A stretch of 64,000 nt of DNA. It comes from CAZEMR01 sp964513465 (GTDB lineage: Bacteria; Bacteroidota; Ignavibacteria; Kapaibacteriales; UBA2268). The stretch spans positions 1 through 64,000 of the forward strand of contig CAZEMR010000007.1 in assembly GCA_964513465.1 (NCBI GenBank), given 5' to 3'. Below the pieces are notes generated by a model, which was not told where the DNA came from, ran no database searches, and saw only the letters and a list, made by a program, of their open reading frames with translations. Below are positions 1 through 8,863 of the stretch, piece by piece. Every line of letters begins with the position of its first letter. Within the stretch, counting starts at the first letter, position 1. A program made the position numbers and the translations under genes.

Positions 1-539
1 AGGAAATGACGGCTAAAAATCTTCCCGTGGCCGGCATCGAATGGGCGGAAGCCGCGCTCTTTTGCAACGAATTATCAAAAATCGAAGGCCGCGACACCTG
101 CTATATATTTAATGGCGGGACGGTCGAATTCGACACATCGTCCGCCGGCTGGCGGCTGCCAACTGAAGCGGAGTGGGAATACCTCTGCCGCGGCGGATCG
201 GACGGCGATTTCGCCGGGCCGGGTAATCCGGATGAAATGGGCTGGTATTCGGCCAATTCCGGATACAGGGCGCAGCCCGTGGCGGAGAAATCCGCAAATG
301 CCTGGGGAATACACGACATGCACGGCAATCTCTGGGAATGGTGCTGGGATTATTATTCGGCGGATTATTACGAGCAAAGCGCTCCGATCGACCCGCTGGG
401 GCCTGAATCGGGATCACGGCGTGTGCTCCGCGGTGGTTCGTATGCCGACGGCCTGGCGCTGATGCGGTCAGCCAATCGCCGGGCAAATGATATTCCCAAA
501 GAGCATTGCGGCATTAGAATAGTAAGATTTACAGATTAA
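1..539 (+). CDS. Formylglycine-generating-enzyme (SUMF1)-like protein, 5' end outside the window
   Basis: Only the C-terminal ~178 residues are present; the reading frame is open to the first base. The first in-frame ATG, at position 6, lies inside the domain, so the true start is upstream. The family signature is clear: a stretch beginning PVAGIEW, then WRLPTEAEWEY, GIHDMHGNLWEW, RVLRGGSY and a terminal GIRIVRF. Genuine FGE enzymes oxidise a sulfatase cysteine and use cysteines in the loop after GGSY (SYC...RYRC in the human enzyme). Here that loop reads ADGLALMRSANR and has no cysteine, so a catalytic FGE role is unlikely. The same fold without cysteines occurs in sugar- or peptide-binding relatives and in the T9SS lipoproteins GldK/GldJ. 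No gldLMN genes are next to it, so I do not claim that role. The next gene starts 13 bases downstream and is probably co-transcribed. Confidence 0.85.
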   Translation, partial: EMTAKNLPVAGIEWAEAALFCNELSKIEGRDTCYIFNGGTVEFDTSSAGWRLPTEAEWEYLCRGGSDGDFAGPGNPDEMGWYSANSGYRAQPVAEKSANAWGIHDMHGNLWEWCWDYYSADYYEQSAPIDPLGPESGSRRVLRGGSYADGLALMRSANRRANDIPKEHCGIRIVRFTD

Positions 540-552
540 TTCCGAAAATTTT

Positions 553-1785
553 ATGAGATATTATATATATACATTTTTATTTTTAATCGCAATTCTATTA
601 AATTCATGCGGTTATGATCAGATGATCGAGGATTCGCCTCGCAATCTTTATGGCGATCCCGGCCGCACTTCGAATTATGAGGATTACGGCGAATTCTACT
701 CGGCATTCCATGCGGCTTATGATATGAAGGGCGACGATACTACCGGCGCGCTGCAGGCACCGCTGGTTGTGCGCTCCTACGAAATTGTTGCCGCTACTTC
801 GGGCGGATCGATCATCGTGCTCAACGACAGCGGCGTGATGCTGACCTTCCGGCTCGACAGCAACGAGCTGGTCGCAAGCGCGATGTGCGCCGACCCCCAG
901 GAGAATATCTATGCTCTCACGAACATGGGCAATTTATATAAAATCGGGCTTGACGGACATCTGTTTTTTAAGAAGAACCTGTTTCCGAATGAGGATTTTT
1001 CACATGTTTTCTCAGATCTTTTAACCACGGGCGATGCGATTTATGCCGCTGACCGCGAGGGATTGCTCGTTAAGCTCGATACGCTCGGTCAAATAATCTG
1101 GCAGCGCGAATTCGCCTCCGCTATTGGCGAGACCTTTGCAGCCGACGACCGCGGCCGGATAATCCTGCCGCTCGTCAGCGGCGGATTCCAGGGCGAGGAC
1201 ACGCTCCTTGTGCTCGATAATGACGGAGTCCGCCAGGCCGAGCGCGCATTCCCTGGCCGCATAATAAATTCCCCGGTTGCGCAGCGCGGACGCATTTATA
1301 TATCGGTCGAGCAAGAAATCCGGGGCAACCGGCTATCAAAAATATATTGCCTCGACGCCGATCTGAACACAATCTGGGACAAAGAGCTCGCCGTAATGCC
1401 GCGTTATCTATCGGTATCAGATGCCTACGAGGTATACGCCACCGGCTACAATGCCGGAATCGGCCAGCCGATGAGCGGGCTATACGCGTTCGATTCGACC
1501 GGCACTCTTTTGTGGAAAATTTACGCAAAAGCAGCTATACCCGCGCCGCTGATTATCACCGAAACGCAGATTATTGCTTCCGGCATAACCGAAAACGGCC
1601 CGGTTGCCTTCTTCTTCAAACGCAAAACAGGGGTAATGATTAAGCAGATGTCGCTTGCGAACGTTCCGGCGCTCTATCCGGTGCCGGCGGCCACTCCGGA
1701 CCGCAAAGTGATATTCCTGGGCTCGGGCGAACTTAAGCTTGTAACAATCGACGATACTCAGATAAATAAGCTTTTGCCTTATTAA
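553..1785 (+). CDS. PQQ-like beta-propeller lipoprotein
   Basis: This 410-residue protein begins with a hydrophobic signal ending in the lipobox-like LLNSC, so it is probably lipid-anchored at residue 19. The rest is built of repeated strands of the type 'IYALTNMGNLYKIGLDG', 'IYAADREGLLVKLDTLG' and 'IYCLDADLNTIWDKEL', typical of PQQ-like/quinoprotein beta-propellers that often serve as scaffolds rather than dehydrogenases. A conserved YGDPGRTSNY segment follows the signal; related proteins often have a similar 'W..RGDPARTG' motif at the start of the propeller. I see no catalytic cofactor motif. It follows the FGE-like gene closely and has no close downstream partner. Specific function is unknown. 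Confidence 0.75.
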   Translation: MRYYIYTFLFLIAILLNSCGYDQMIEDSPRNLYGDPGRTSNYEDYGEFYSAFHAAYDMKGDDTTGALQAPLVVRSYEIVAATSGGSIIVLNDSGVMLTFRLDSNELVASAMCADPQENIYALTNMGNLYKIGLDGHLFFKKNLFPNEDFSHVFSDLLTTGDAIYAADREGLLVKLDTLGQIIWQREFASAIGETFAADDRGRIILPLVSGGFQGEDTLLVLDNDGVRQAERAFPGRIINSPVAQRGRIYISVEQEIRGNRLSKIYCLDADLNTIWDKELAVMPRYLSVSDAYEVYATGYNAGIGQPMSGLYAFDSTGTLLWKIYAKAAIPAPLIITETQIIASGITENGPVAFFFKRKTGVMIKQMSLANVPALYPVPAATPDRKVIFLGSGELKLVTIDDTQINKLLPY

Positions 1786-1832
1786 TTTTTATTATCAGGT
1801 TAATTATTAAGAAATTTTTCAAATAAATATAT

Positions 1833-2393
1833 ATGAAATTCGAATCAGGAAACAGCGGATCAATTATTACATATAAAGGAATTACGCCGAAAATCCACCT
1901 CTCCTGCTTTATCTGCGAAGGTGTGAGGATAATCGGCGACGTCGAAATCGGCGAGGACAGCTCGATCTGGTATAACGTCGTCATCCGCGGCGATGTACAC
2001 TATATCCGCATCGGAAAGCGCTGCAATATCCAGGATCTGGCCATGCTGCACGTTACCAATGGCCGATTCCCGCTCAATCTCGGCGACGAGGTTTCGATCG
2101 CCCACAGCGCGGCGATTCATGGCTGCACGATCGAAGACAAAGCATTAATCGGCATCGGCGCAAAGGTGCTAGACGGCGCAACAGTCGGCGAAGCCTCATT
2201 GATCGGCGCCGGCGCAGTAGTCCGCGAGGGATTCAGTGTGCCGCCGGGTACGCTCGCCGCAGGAGTGCCCGCCCGGATAATCCGCGATCTGACGCCACAG
2301 GAGCTTGAACGGGTTACTTCGACTGCAGAGCACTATGTGGATTATGTGAAGGATTATCGTAATTCTCTGAATAATCAGGAGAAATATATATGA
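1833..2393 (+). CDS. Gamma-carbonic-anhydrase-like hexapeptide-repeat protein (YrdA/PaaY family)
   Basis: The 186-residue protein is a left-handed beta-helix of hexapeptide repeats, with typical segments IGEDSSIWYNVVIRGD, IRIGKRCNIQD and IGIGAKVLDGATVG. The three histidines expected to bind the metal at the trimer interface are visible in LHVTNG, IAHSA and IHGCT. It has the usual length of the YrdA/PaaY/CaiE-like group. Members bind zinc or iron and are annotated as carbonic anhydrases, but many have little measured activity or act on acyl-CoA thioesters. The last codons overlap the next start by four bases (ATGA), which indicates translational coupling to the nitroreductase. Confidence 0.88.
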   Translation: MKFESGNSGSIITYKGITPKIHLSCFICEGVRIIGDVEIGEDSSIWYNVVIRGDVHYIRIGKRCNIQDLAMLHVTNGRFPLNLGDEVSIAHSAAIHGCTIEDKALIGIGAKVLDGATVGEASLIGAGAVVREGFSVPPGTLAAGVPARIIRDLTPQELERVTSTAEHYVDYVKDYRNSLNNQEKYI

Positions 2394-2911
2394 ACGCAAT
2401 AGATGCAATTCTCAACCGCAAAAGCGTACGAAATTTCATCCCCGACCGACCGGTCAGCGATGAGCATATGGACACCCTGCTCCGCGCCGGAATGGCCGCG
2501 CCAAGCGCGATGAACAAGCAGCCCTGGTCATTCATTTCGATCGACGACCGCGAGACGCTCGACCGTCTGGGCCGCGCATTGCCCTATTGCAAGATGATCC
2601 ACAAAGCGTCTGCGGCAATCGTCGTTTGCGCCCACCCCGACTGGAGCATCGAGGATATGAAGCTGGAATACGCGATAATCGACGCCTGCGCCGCAACGGA
2701 AAATATTCTAATCGCAGCTGAGGCGCTGGGGCTCGGAGCCGTCTGGACTGCGGTATATCCCCGCAAAGACCGTATGGACCCCGCCCGCGCGATACTCGGC
2801 ATTCCGGAGAATGTGATCCCGCTGAATGTAATTCCCATTGGCTGGCCGGACGGTAGCGAACAGCCGAAAGAAAAATTTAAAGAAGACAGAATTCACCAAA
2901 ATAAATGGTAA
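2390..2911 (+). CDS. Nitroreductase-family flavoprotein
   Basis: This 173-residue protein has the family N-terminus NRKSVRNF, where the arginines contact the FMN phosphate, the dimer-swapped APSAMNKQPWSF segment, and the C-terminal GLGAVWTAVYP and NVIPLNVIPIGWP motifs. It is the compact type common in Bacteroidota and clostridia (~170 residues). These enzymes use FMN and NAD(P)H to reduce nitro compounds, quinones or flavins; the natural substrate cannot be read from sequence. Its ATG overlaps the stop of the upstream carbonic-anhydrase-like gene, so the two are probably translated together. A second, different nitroreductase lies at 56763-57365 and is not closely similar. Confidence 0.9.
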   Translation: MNAIDAILNRKSVRNFIPDRPVSDEHMDTLLRAGMAAPSAMNKQPWSFISIDDRETLDRLGRALPYCKMIHKASAAIVVCAHPDWSIEDMKLEYAIIDACAATENILIAAEALGLGAVWTAVYPRKDRMDPARAILGIPENVIPLNVIPIGWPDGSEQPKEKFKEDRIHQNKW

Positions 2912-2948
2912 AACTCCGATTAGTAATAATAAAGGAAAATACTAAGCT

Positions 2949-3824
2949 ATGATAAGCAGTATGACAGCATTCAGCAAAAATGAATCGAACGAAGCGGGTA
3001 TCACCGTGACGATCGAGATCAAAAGCCTGAACGGGCGATTCCTTGATATTAATTGCAAAATGCCCCGAACTCTTGCCCACAAAGAGCTCGAAGTGCGCGA
3101 CATCGTAAAAACCACCCTCAATCGCGGCACGATTAATATCAATATGTATATCGAATTCACCGATCCCACCAAAGAATATTCGATGGACCGCCAGCTCGCA
3201 GCCAATATCTTCAGCGATCTGAGCGAATTGAAAAAAGAGCTCAAGCTACGAGAGAATGTTAAAATCGAGCACCTCCTGAATTTCTCGAATCATTTCTATC
3301 AGAAAGAAACCGACGACAACGAAGCGCTCCAGTGGAAGCTTCTGAAACGAGCGCTCCGGGCGGGATTGAAATCAATTAAAAAAATGCGCGACAAAGAGGG
3401 CGGCCAGATTGCACGAGACATCCGCAATCGTATGAATTCCATTAAAAACACAGTCGAGAAAATCGAAACTCTCGGACTCGACCGCATCCCCGAGGAACGC
3501 GAGCGTCTGCGTCAGAAAATCGCCCAGCTATTCGAAATGGACGAGATCGACGAGAGCCGCCTGCGTATGGAAATGGTGCTCCAGGCCGATAAGCTCGACA
3601 TCAGCGAGGAATGCGTCCGCTTGCAGTCGCATTTCAAATTCTTTTTCGAAGCGTTTAATTCAAAGGAGCCCGTCGGCCGGCGCATGAACTTCCTGTTGCA
3701 GGAAATGCACCGCGAAGTCAATACGATCGGCTCTAAGGCCAGCGATGCGGAAATTTCCCAGCTTGTGGTATCAATCAAGGAAGAGCTGGAGCGTATCCGC
3801 GAACAGGTGCAGAATATCGAGTAA
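2949..3824 (+). CDS. yicC: YicC family protein (YicC/YloC endoribonuclease)
   Basis: The 291-residue protein starts with the hallmark MISSMTAFSK (family consensus MI.SMTGF) and continues with IEIKSLNGRFLDI of the YicC N-terminal domain. The C-terminal DUF1732 region is also typical: RMNFLLQEMHREVNTIGSKA followed by a final helix. The middle (roughly residues 90-200) is a charged coiled coil. Family members form hexamers and have been shown to be endoribonucleases affecting small RNA stability. In many bacteria yicC is followed by gmk, but here the next gene is convergent (dacB-like), so that neighbour is missing. A shared hairpin separates the two. Confidence 0.93.
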   Translation: MISSMTAFSKNESNEAGITVTIEIKSLNGRFLDINCKMPRTLAHKELEVRDIVKTTLNRGTININMYIEFTDPTKEYSMDRQLAANIFSDLSELKKELKLRENVKIEHLLNFSNHFYQKETDDNEALQWKLLKRALRAGLKSIKKMRDKEGGQIARDIRNRMNSIKNTVEKIETLGLDRIPEERERLRQKIAQLFEMDEIDESRLRMEMVLQADKLDISEECVRLQSHFKFFFEAFNSKEPVGRRMNFLLQEMHREVNTIGSKASDAEISQLVVSIKEELERIREQVQNIE

Positions 3825-3848
3825 TTTATTAATGCACAATATATCATT

Positions 3849-3871
3849 AGGGCGGCCCGATCGGTCGCCCT
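3849..3871. terminator. Hairpin between the convergent yicC and PBP4-type genes
   Basis: A nine-base-pair stem (AGGGCGGCC with GGTCGCCCT, one G-U pair) closes a five-base loop. It lies 25 bases after the yicC stop and 6 bases beyond the stop of the convergent carboxypeptidase gene. Both sides are A/T-rich but there is no long uninterrupted T run, so termination strength is uncertain. It is the only obvious stop signal for either gene. Confidence 0.6.
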
Positions 3872-3876
3872 GATAA

Positions 3877-5442
3877 TTATTTGCGCTTGCGGGTAAAGCT
3901 GGCCAGCCTCATGCAGATGAGGTCTTCAAGATTGTGAGCCAGTGTCTGCTGTGTGGTGAAATTCATAATCATAATCGAAAACGCCAGAGTTTCGCGGTCG
4001 CGGGTGGTAATATAGCCGCACAGAGTCGACACCCCATTCAGCGAGCCGGTTTTGGCCACCACATTATTTTCGGCGAGCGAACGCAGCATTCGCGATTCAA
4101 GCGTCCCCTCCTCGCCCGGGCTTGCCAGCGAATTCATAAATATTTCGCGATAAGAAGACCTGTAGATCGAAGCCAGCAGCGCCACCTGGTAGCGCGGCGA
4201 AAATAAATTCAGCCTCGAAAGACCGCTGCCATCCACCACGTTTATATTCTCCGGCGAAATACCCATTTTAGCGGCATATTTAAGCACCAGGTTAACCCCG
4301 CGGTCGAAGCTGCCAATACCGGAGCTTTCCCGCCCGAGCGTTTTGAGCAGCATGTCGGCAGCCAGATTGTCGCTTTTTTTGTTAATTATTTTAATAATTT
4401 CCGATAGTGGCGGCGAGCGATATTCGGCCACCTTCATATCGGGGGTATAAACAATACGCTCGTTCAGATCATCGACGTCGATCAGCGCCCCGCGGAACCG
4501 GATATTTTTTCGCGCAAGTGTATGGCGAAAGAGATTCAGAAAATAAAGCGTCGGGTTATCTATTGTTACCGATAATAACTCCGATTCGATGCCAGATGTA
4601 TCGAATTTAATCGTGCCGAATAATTCGATCAGATTCGCTCCCCAGTCCCGCAGGTAGTGAATCTCTGTCAGGCCGTCCGGCGGCGCGGTTCGGACATTAT
4701 TGATCACCCGAATATAATCATTGTTGGGAATGATATCAATATATGCCGGTTCGCCGGCGGAATCGCCCTGCATCACGTTTATATCCACACGATTGCCCCA
4801 GATCGAAAGGGCGTTCACCTGCGCGGAATACGAAAACGGAATATCGTCCCATGCCCATCCCGGGCCATAATACACCTGATCGAAAAAATTATCGTCGCCG
4901 ATAATATTTCCCCTGATCGAACGCACGCCGAGCGAATCGAGCTTTTCGGCCCAGCTTTGGAGCACTGCGAGCGGCTTTTCGTTGAACTCGCGCTTCAGCG
5001 TCGGATCTCCGGTGCCGCGAATGATGACATTCCCAAAAAATTCCCCGCTTTTCTCGAGTCGTCCGTCCAGATAAAGCTCGGTTAAATATCTATATTCCGG
5101 CCCTAGATAATCCAGCGCCGCAGCTGTGGTCATCACCTTCAGGGTCGATGCAGGCAGAAAATTCTTTTTGTCATTCAGCCTGTATAAATATTCCCCGGAT
5201 TCGAGCGACTGAACGGCGATTCCTACAACTGCGTTCGAGAAATCATTATTGTCGAGCAGGTTGTCGATGTCCGTTTTAAGCTCTCGAAGCAGACTCTCCT
5301 GTTGCAGTTTATGTTTCAGCGAATCCGGCTTTTTCGGAATTTCGACCTGCGCATATACATGAAACGCAGATAGCAAAACCGAAACATAGATCAAAAAATA
5401 AAATCCGATCGGGCGATTTTTGATTTGAATGAAGATATTCAT
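3877..5442 (-). CDS. dacB: D-alanyl-D-alanine carboxypeptidase/endopeptidase (PBP4/DacB family, S13)
   Basis: This 521-residue protein has the three penicillin-binding active-site motifs: SxxK (S99-T-L-K102, in LPASTLKVMTT), SxN (SDN, near residue 356, in NKKSDNLAADML) and KTG (near residue 463, in VVAKTGSLNG). The N-terminus has a membrane segment (about residues 12-31) and probably a signal peptide ending near VYA. Length and the long insertion between SxxK and SxN match the class C low-molecular-mass PBPs, which trim pentapeptides and cleave cross-links in the periplasm. It is read alone, convergent with yicC and divergent from htpG across a 313-base gap. DacB is the usual symbol for this family; whether it is a carboxypeptidase, an endopeptidase or both is not readable. 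Confidence 0.93.
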   Translation of the reverse strand: MNIFIQIKNRPIGFYFLIYVSVLLSAFHVYAQVEIPKKPDSLKHKLQQESLLRELKTDIDNLLDNNDFSNAVVGIAVQSLESGEYLYRLNDKKNFLPASTLKVMTTAAALDYLGPEYRYLTELYLDGRLEKSGEFFGNVIIRGTGDPTLKREFNEKPLAVLQSWAEKLDSLGVRSIRGNIIGDDNFFDQVYYGPGWAWDDIPFSYSAQVNALSIWGNRVDINVMQGDSAGEPAYIDIIPNNDYIRVINNVRTAPPDGLTEIHYLRDWGANLIELFGTIKFDTSGIESELLSVTIDNPTLYFLNLFRHTLARKNIRFRGALIDVDDLNERIVYTPDMKVAEYRSPPLSEIIKIINKKSDNLAADMLLKTLGRESSGIGSFDRGVNLVLKYAAKMGISPENINVVDGSGLSRLNLFSPRYQVALLASIYRSSYREIFMNSLASPGEEGTLESRMLRSLAENNVVAKTGSLNGVSTLCGYITTRDRETLAFSIMIMNFTTQQTLAHNLEDLICMRLASFTRKRK

Positions 5443-5755
5443 ATTAAATATCCGATTAAGAAGAAATCATTCACTGAGAGAAATAATTGCATCATGCTCT
5501 CATTATTGCAATTAAGACGATTTCGACTATATAAATTTTTGATAATATAATAAATTGAAAGAAATTTCGGGATTATTCCCAAAAATGTCTTCCGACCTGG
5601 CTCAGTTTTAGCAAATTTACGTTTCGCCGGCCGATTAAAATGACCGCCCCCGCATTCAATAATGGAGAATGTAATTCGTCAAATGCTAAGTATTTATCAT
5701 AATTTATGATTACATCTTTGAAGAATTTCATCATTACACAATCGGGAGTTAATTA
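5443..5755. other. Divergent intergenic region between dacB-like gene and htpG
   Basis: These 313 A/T-rich bases must hold both promoters. I looked for a CIRCE operator (TTAGCACTC-N9-GAGTGCTAA), a sigma-32-like element and a TAnnTTTG box near htpG and found no convincing match. No small reading frame, tRNA or strong hairpin is visible. A weak ribosome-binding sequence (GGGAG) lies eight bases before the htpG start. Confidence 0.5.
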
Positions 5756-7627
5756 ATGGACGAACAGAACAATCATTCGGTAGAGCAATTTGAGTATAAA
5801 GCCGAAATGAAGGAGCTGCTGAATCTGATAATCAACTCGCTTTATACCAATCCCGAAATTTTCCTCAGAGAACTGATCTCGAACGCATCGGACGCGCTGA
5901 ATAAAGTACGATTCAAAAAATTAACCGACAAAAATGTGCTTCAGCCCGAAGCGCCACTCGATATTAAGATCACTCTCGATAAGGACAACCGGATTTTCAC
6001 GATCGAGGACAGCGGCATCGGCATGAGCCGGATTGATTTGATCAATCAGATCGGCACAGTTGCCAGCAGCGGTACCCGCCAGTTTATAAAGCAACTTAAG
6101 GAAAACAAAGACTCAGTCGACTCGAGCCTGATCGGCAAATTCGGCGTCGGTTTCTATTCCGTATTTATGGTCACCGACGAAATCACAATCGAAACCCGCT
6201 ATGCCGAAGAGGGGTCCCATGGCCTGCGGTGGAGCTCCGCCGGCGGCGACTCGTACACAATCGAAGAAATCGAACGAGATCAGCGCGGCACAAAAATTTC
6301 TTTTAAATTAAAAGACGAATATAAAGAATTTGCCGAAGACTGGCGCATTAAAGACATCATCAAAAAATATTCGAATTTCGTCGATTTCCCGCTTTACGTC
6401 GGCGATGAAAGAGTCAATGCGGTGCAGGCGCTCTGGCACAAGAAAAAGGACGACATAACCGACGATGAACTCGATGAATTCTATAAATTTATGACGAATG
6501 ATTATCAAAAGCCGCTCGGCCATCTCCATCTCGATCTCGAGGGTGTGGTCAATTTCAAAGCTCTGATATTCATTCCGCAGACAGCTCCGCCAATGCCAAT
6601 GAATAATGAGCACAATCGCACTTTACATCTTTATTCGAGCAAAGTGTTTATACAGGACGACGCCAAAGAGCTGTTGCCCGAATACCTGCGCTTTGCCAAG
6701 GGTGTGGTCGATACCGAAGACCTTCCGCTCAACGTGTCGCGAGAGGTAACTCAGTCAAGCCCGGTGATGGCCAAAATTCGAAACATAATCACCGGCAAAA
6801 TCCTTTCACTTTTGGAGGAATGGGCTGCCGACGATAAAGAAAAATACGAAAAATTCTTCCACAACTTTGGTTCGATGTTCAAACTGGGCGTTAATTCCGA
6901 CTTCTCGAATAAAGATCGATTGGTTGAACTGCTCCGGTTTGAGAGTTCGGCGACAAACCCCGGCGAACTGACATCGCTCAATGGTTATACCTCGCGAATG
7001 AAGCCCGATCAGGACGCAATATATTATATATCCGGCACTCATCGCGATTCGATCGAGCGCAACCCGAATCTGGAGTACTTTCGCAAAAAGGAAATCGAAG
7101 CGCTGTTTCTTACAGATCCGGTGGATATATTCACTGTCCCCTATCTCGGAGACTACGACGGTAAACCATTGAAATCAATAGAAAAATCCGACATAGACAT
7201 AAAAGACGATGAACCCGAAACCGAAGCGATAGCCGCCGAAGACAAGGCTTCGCTAATCGATAAATTCAAAGCCGTGCTCGGCGACCGCGTCGAGGACGTA
7301 ATCGAATCCAGGAGACTGGTAGACAGCGCAGCCACACTCGTAGTCGGCAATCAGGGAATGGACCCTCAGATGGAGAAAATGATGCAAATGCTCGACCGCG
7401 AATTCGCAAGCTCAAAGCGAATACTCGAAATAAATCCCAAGCATCCCCTGATCGCAAATCTGGCGCAAATCAATAATCAATCGCCCGACAGCGCAGTTCT
7501 CCTCAGCGGCATCGAACAGATATTCGAGGGAGCAATGCTAATCGAAGGCCACATGAAATCGCCGGTCGACTTTGTTCGCCGGATGACGGAATTTATGGTT
7601 CGGGCAACCGAACCCGGAAACAAATAA
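5756..7627 (+). CDS. htpG: Molecular chaperone HtpG (bacterial Hsp90)
   Basis: At 623 residues it has the normal HtpG length. The GHKL ATPase domain shows ELISNASDA (E39, N43 and D46 region), DSGIGM (D85 region) and GKFGVGFYSVFMV near residues 128-139. The middle domain carries the conserved NVSREV segment with the ATPase-contacting arginine, and the C-terminal dimerisation domain follows a charged linker (DIDIKDDEPETEAIAAEDK). HtpG is a homodimeric ATP-dependent chaperone acting on client proteins together with DnaK. The charged linker resembles that of other FCB-group proteins. No heat-shock operator could be recognised upstream. Confidence 0.97.
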   Translation: MDEQNNHSVEQFEYKAEMKELLNLIINSLYTNPEIFLRELISNASDALNKVRFKKLTDKNVLQPEAPLDIKITLDKDNRIFTIEDSGIGMSRIDLINQIGTVASSGTRQFIKQLKENKDSVDSSLIGKFGVGFYSVFMVTDEITIETRYAEEGSHGLRWSSAGGDSYTIEEIERDQRGTKISFKLKDEYKEFAEDWRIKDIIKKYSNFVDFPLYVGDERVNAVQALWHKKKDDITDDELDEFYKFMTNDYQKPLGHLHLDLEGVVNFKALIFIPQTAPPMPMNNEHNRTLHLYSSKVFIQDDAKELLPEYLRFAKGVVDTEDLPLNVSREVTQSSPVMAKIRNIITGKILSLLEEWAADDKEKYEKFFHNFGSMFKLGVNSDFSNKDRLVELLRFESSATNPGELTSLNGYTSRMKPDQDAIYYISGTHRDSIERNPNLEYFRKKEIEALFLTDPVDIFTVPYLGDYDGKPLKSIEKSDIDIKDDEPETEAIAAEDKASLIDKFKAVLGDRVEDVIESRRLVDSAATLVVGNQGMDPQMEKMMQMLDREFASSKRILEINPKHPLIANLAQINNQSPDSAVLLSGIEQIFEGAMLIEGHMKSPVDFVRRMTEFMVRATEPGNK

Positions 7628-7730
7628 ATTTAATTTATAATTTACATTTTTTAAATATATTTTACTTTTTAAGCTTAGATAGATATAAGAAATCCAAGCA
7701 GGAATTTTTGGAACGCAAAAGGACCGATTA

Positions 7731-8774
7731 ATGAAACTATCCGAATTTCGTTACACATTACCCCGAAGCGCAGTCGCGAATTTCCCGGCTGATCCCCGCG
7801 ATTCGGCAAAGATGATGGTGGTTAACCGCGAAACCGGCGACACCGTGGACAAGCATTTTTCCGATATAGTGGGTATGTTTAATAAGGGCGACACACTGGT
7901 ATATAATGAAACAAAAGTATTCCCGGCGCGGCTCTTCGGCAAGAAGGAAAAAACGAACGCCAAAATCGAAGTAATGCTATTGAGGGAACTGAAGTCCGAT
8001 GAACGCATCTGGGACGTTCTTGTAGAACCCGCCAGAAAGGTACGTATAGGTAATAAAATATTTTTTGACAATAGCAAATTTTACTGCGAAGTAATAGACA
8101 ATACAACCTCGCGAGGCCGCACCGTCCGATTCAGCTACGACGGCGACCTGTTCAAAGTGATAGAGCGAATCGGCGAAATGCCTCTGCCGGAATATATTAA
8201 GCGCGACCCGAACGAGCACGACAAGGAAACCTACCAGTGCGTGTTTTCGAACGAGAAATATCTCGCGTCGATTGCTCCGCCTAGCGCTGGTCTGCATTTC
8301 ACCGGCGAAATACTCGATGCATTAAAGGAAAAAGGCGTACGGATTGCCCCTGTGGTGCTGAATATCGGCCAGGGAATTTTCGAAAAGATCGAGGTCGAGG
8401 ATTTGACGAAACACCGGATGTATTCTGAATATTTTAATATAAGCATAGATTCTGCGGAAAAGATCAACAAGTCGCTTAAATCCAAAAAGAATATATATGC
8501 GGTCGGCGCAAGCACCGCACGCGCTTTAGAGGCATCAGTGCTCACCAGCGGCCAGGTAAAACCGAACAAAGGATGGACTGATAAGTTTATATATCCCCCA
8601 TATGATTTCAAAATCGTATCGCGCATGATAACAAACTTCCATCCCCCGGCAACCCCGTCGCTGCTAATGGCAAGCGCATTTGCAGGAAAAGAAACGATAT
8701 TCAAGGCATATAAAAAAGCCTTGAAAAGCGACTATAGATTTCTGGTCTATGGCGACGCAATGCTGATTATTTAA
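7731..8774 (+). CDS. queA: tRNA preQ1(34) S-adenosylmethionine ribosyltransferase-isomerase QueA
   Basis: This 347-residue protein is full length. It has the typical N-terminal MKLSEFRYTLP, an early GDTLVYNETKVFPARLFG segment, LPEYIKR and SIAPPSAGLHFT in the middle, and TNFHPPATPSLLMASAFAG near the C-terminus. QueA transfers and rearranges the ribosyl part of S-adenosylmethionine onto 7-aminomethyl-7-deazaguanine in tRNA to make epoxyqueuosine. No other queuosine genes (queC-F, tgt) are in the window. It is followed by a clear intrinsic terminator, so the unit ends here. Confidence 0.97.
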   Translation: MKLSEFRYTLPRSAVANFPADPRDSAKMMVVNRETGDTVDKHFSDIVGMFNKGDTLVYNETKVFPARLFGKKEKTNAKIEVMLLRELKSDERIWDVLVEPARKVRIGNKIFFDNSKFYCEVIDNTTSRGRTVRFSYDGDLFKVIERIGEMPLPEYIKRDPNEHDKETYQCVFSNEKYLASIAPPSAGLHFTGEILDALKEKGVRIAPVVLNIGQGIFEKIEVEDLTKHRMYSEYFNISIDSAEKINKSLKSKKNIYAVGASTARALEASVLTSGQVKPNKGWTDKFIYPPYDFKIVSRMITNFHPPATPSLLMASAFAGKETIFKAYKKALKSDYRFLVYGDAMLII

Positions 8775-8818
8775 TGCTATTGTTCATATATAATATATAT
8801 TCAATATGGCATGCTCAT

Positions 8819-8846
8819 AATAAAGAGTGTGCCTCTTTATTTTTTC
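8819..8846 (+). terminator. Intrinsic terminator after queA
   Basis: A perfect nine-base-pair stem (AATAAAGAG with CTCTTTATT) with a five-base loop is followed at once by a T run. It lies 45 bases after the queA stop and about 20 bases before the mutA start, so mutA needs its own promoter or read-through. Confidence 0.75.
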
Positions 8847-8863
8847 GATATTATTAAGTGTGG

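Noticed and set aside
1..539. GldK/GldJ T9SS lipoprotein
   Set aside because: The cysteine-less FGE fold would allow it, but no gldL, gldM or gldN gene follows and the N-terminus is missing.
5443..5755. CIRCE or sigma-32 control of htpG
   Set aside because: No inverted repeat resembling TTAGCACTC-N9-GAGTGCTAA and no clear heat-shock promoter was found.
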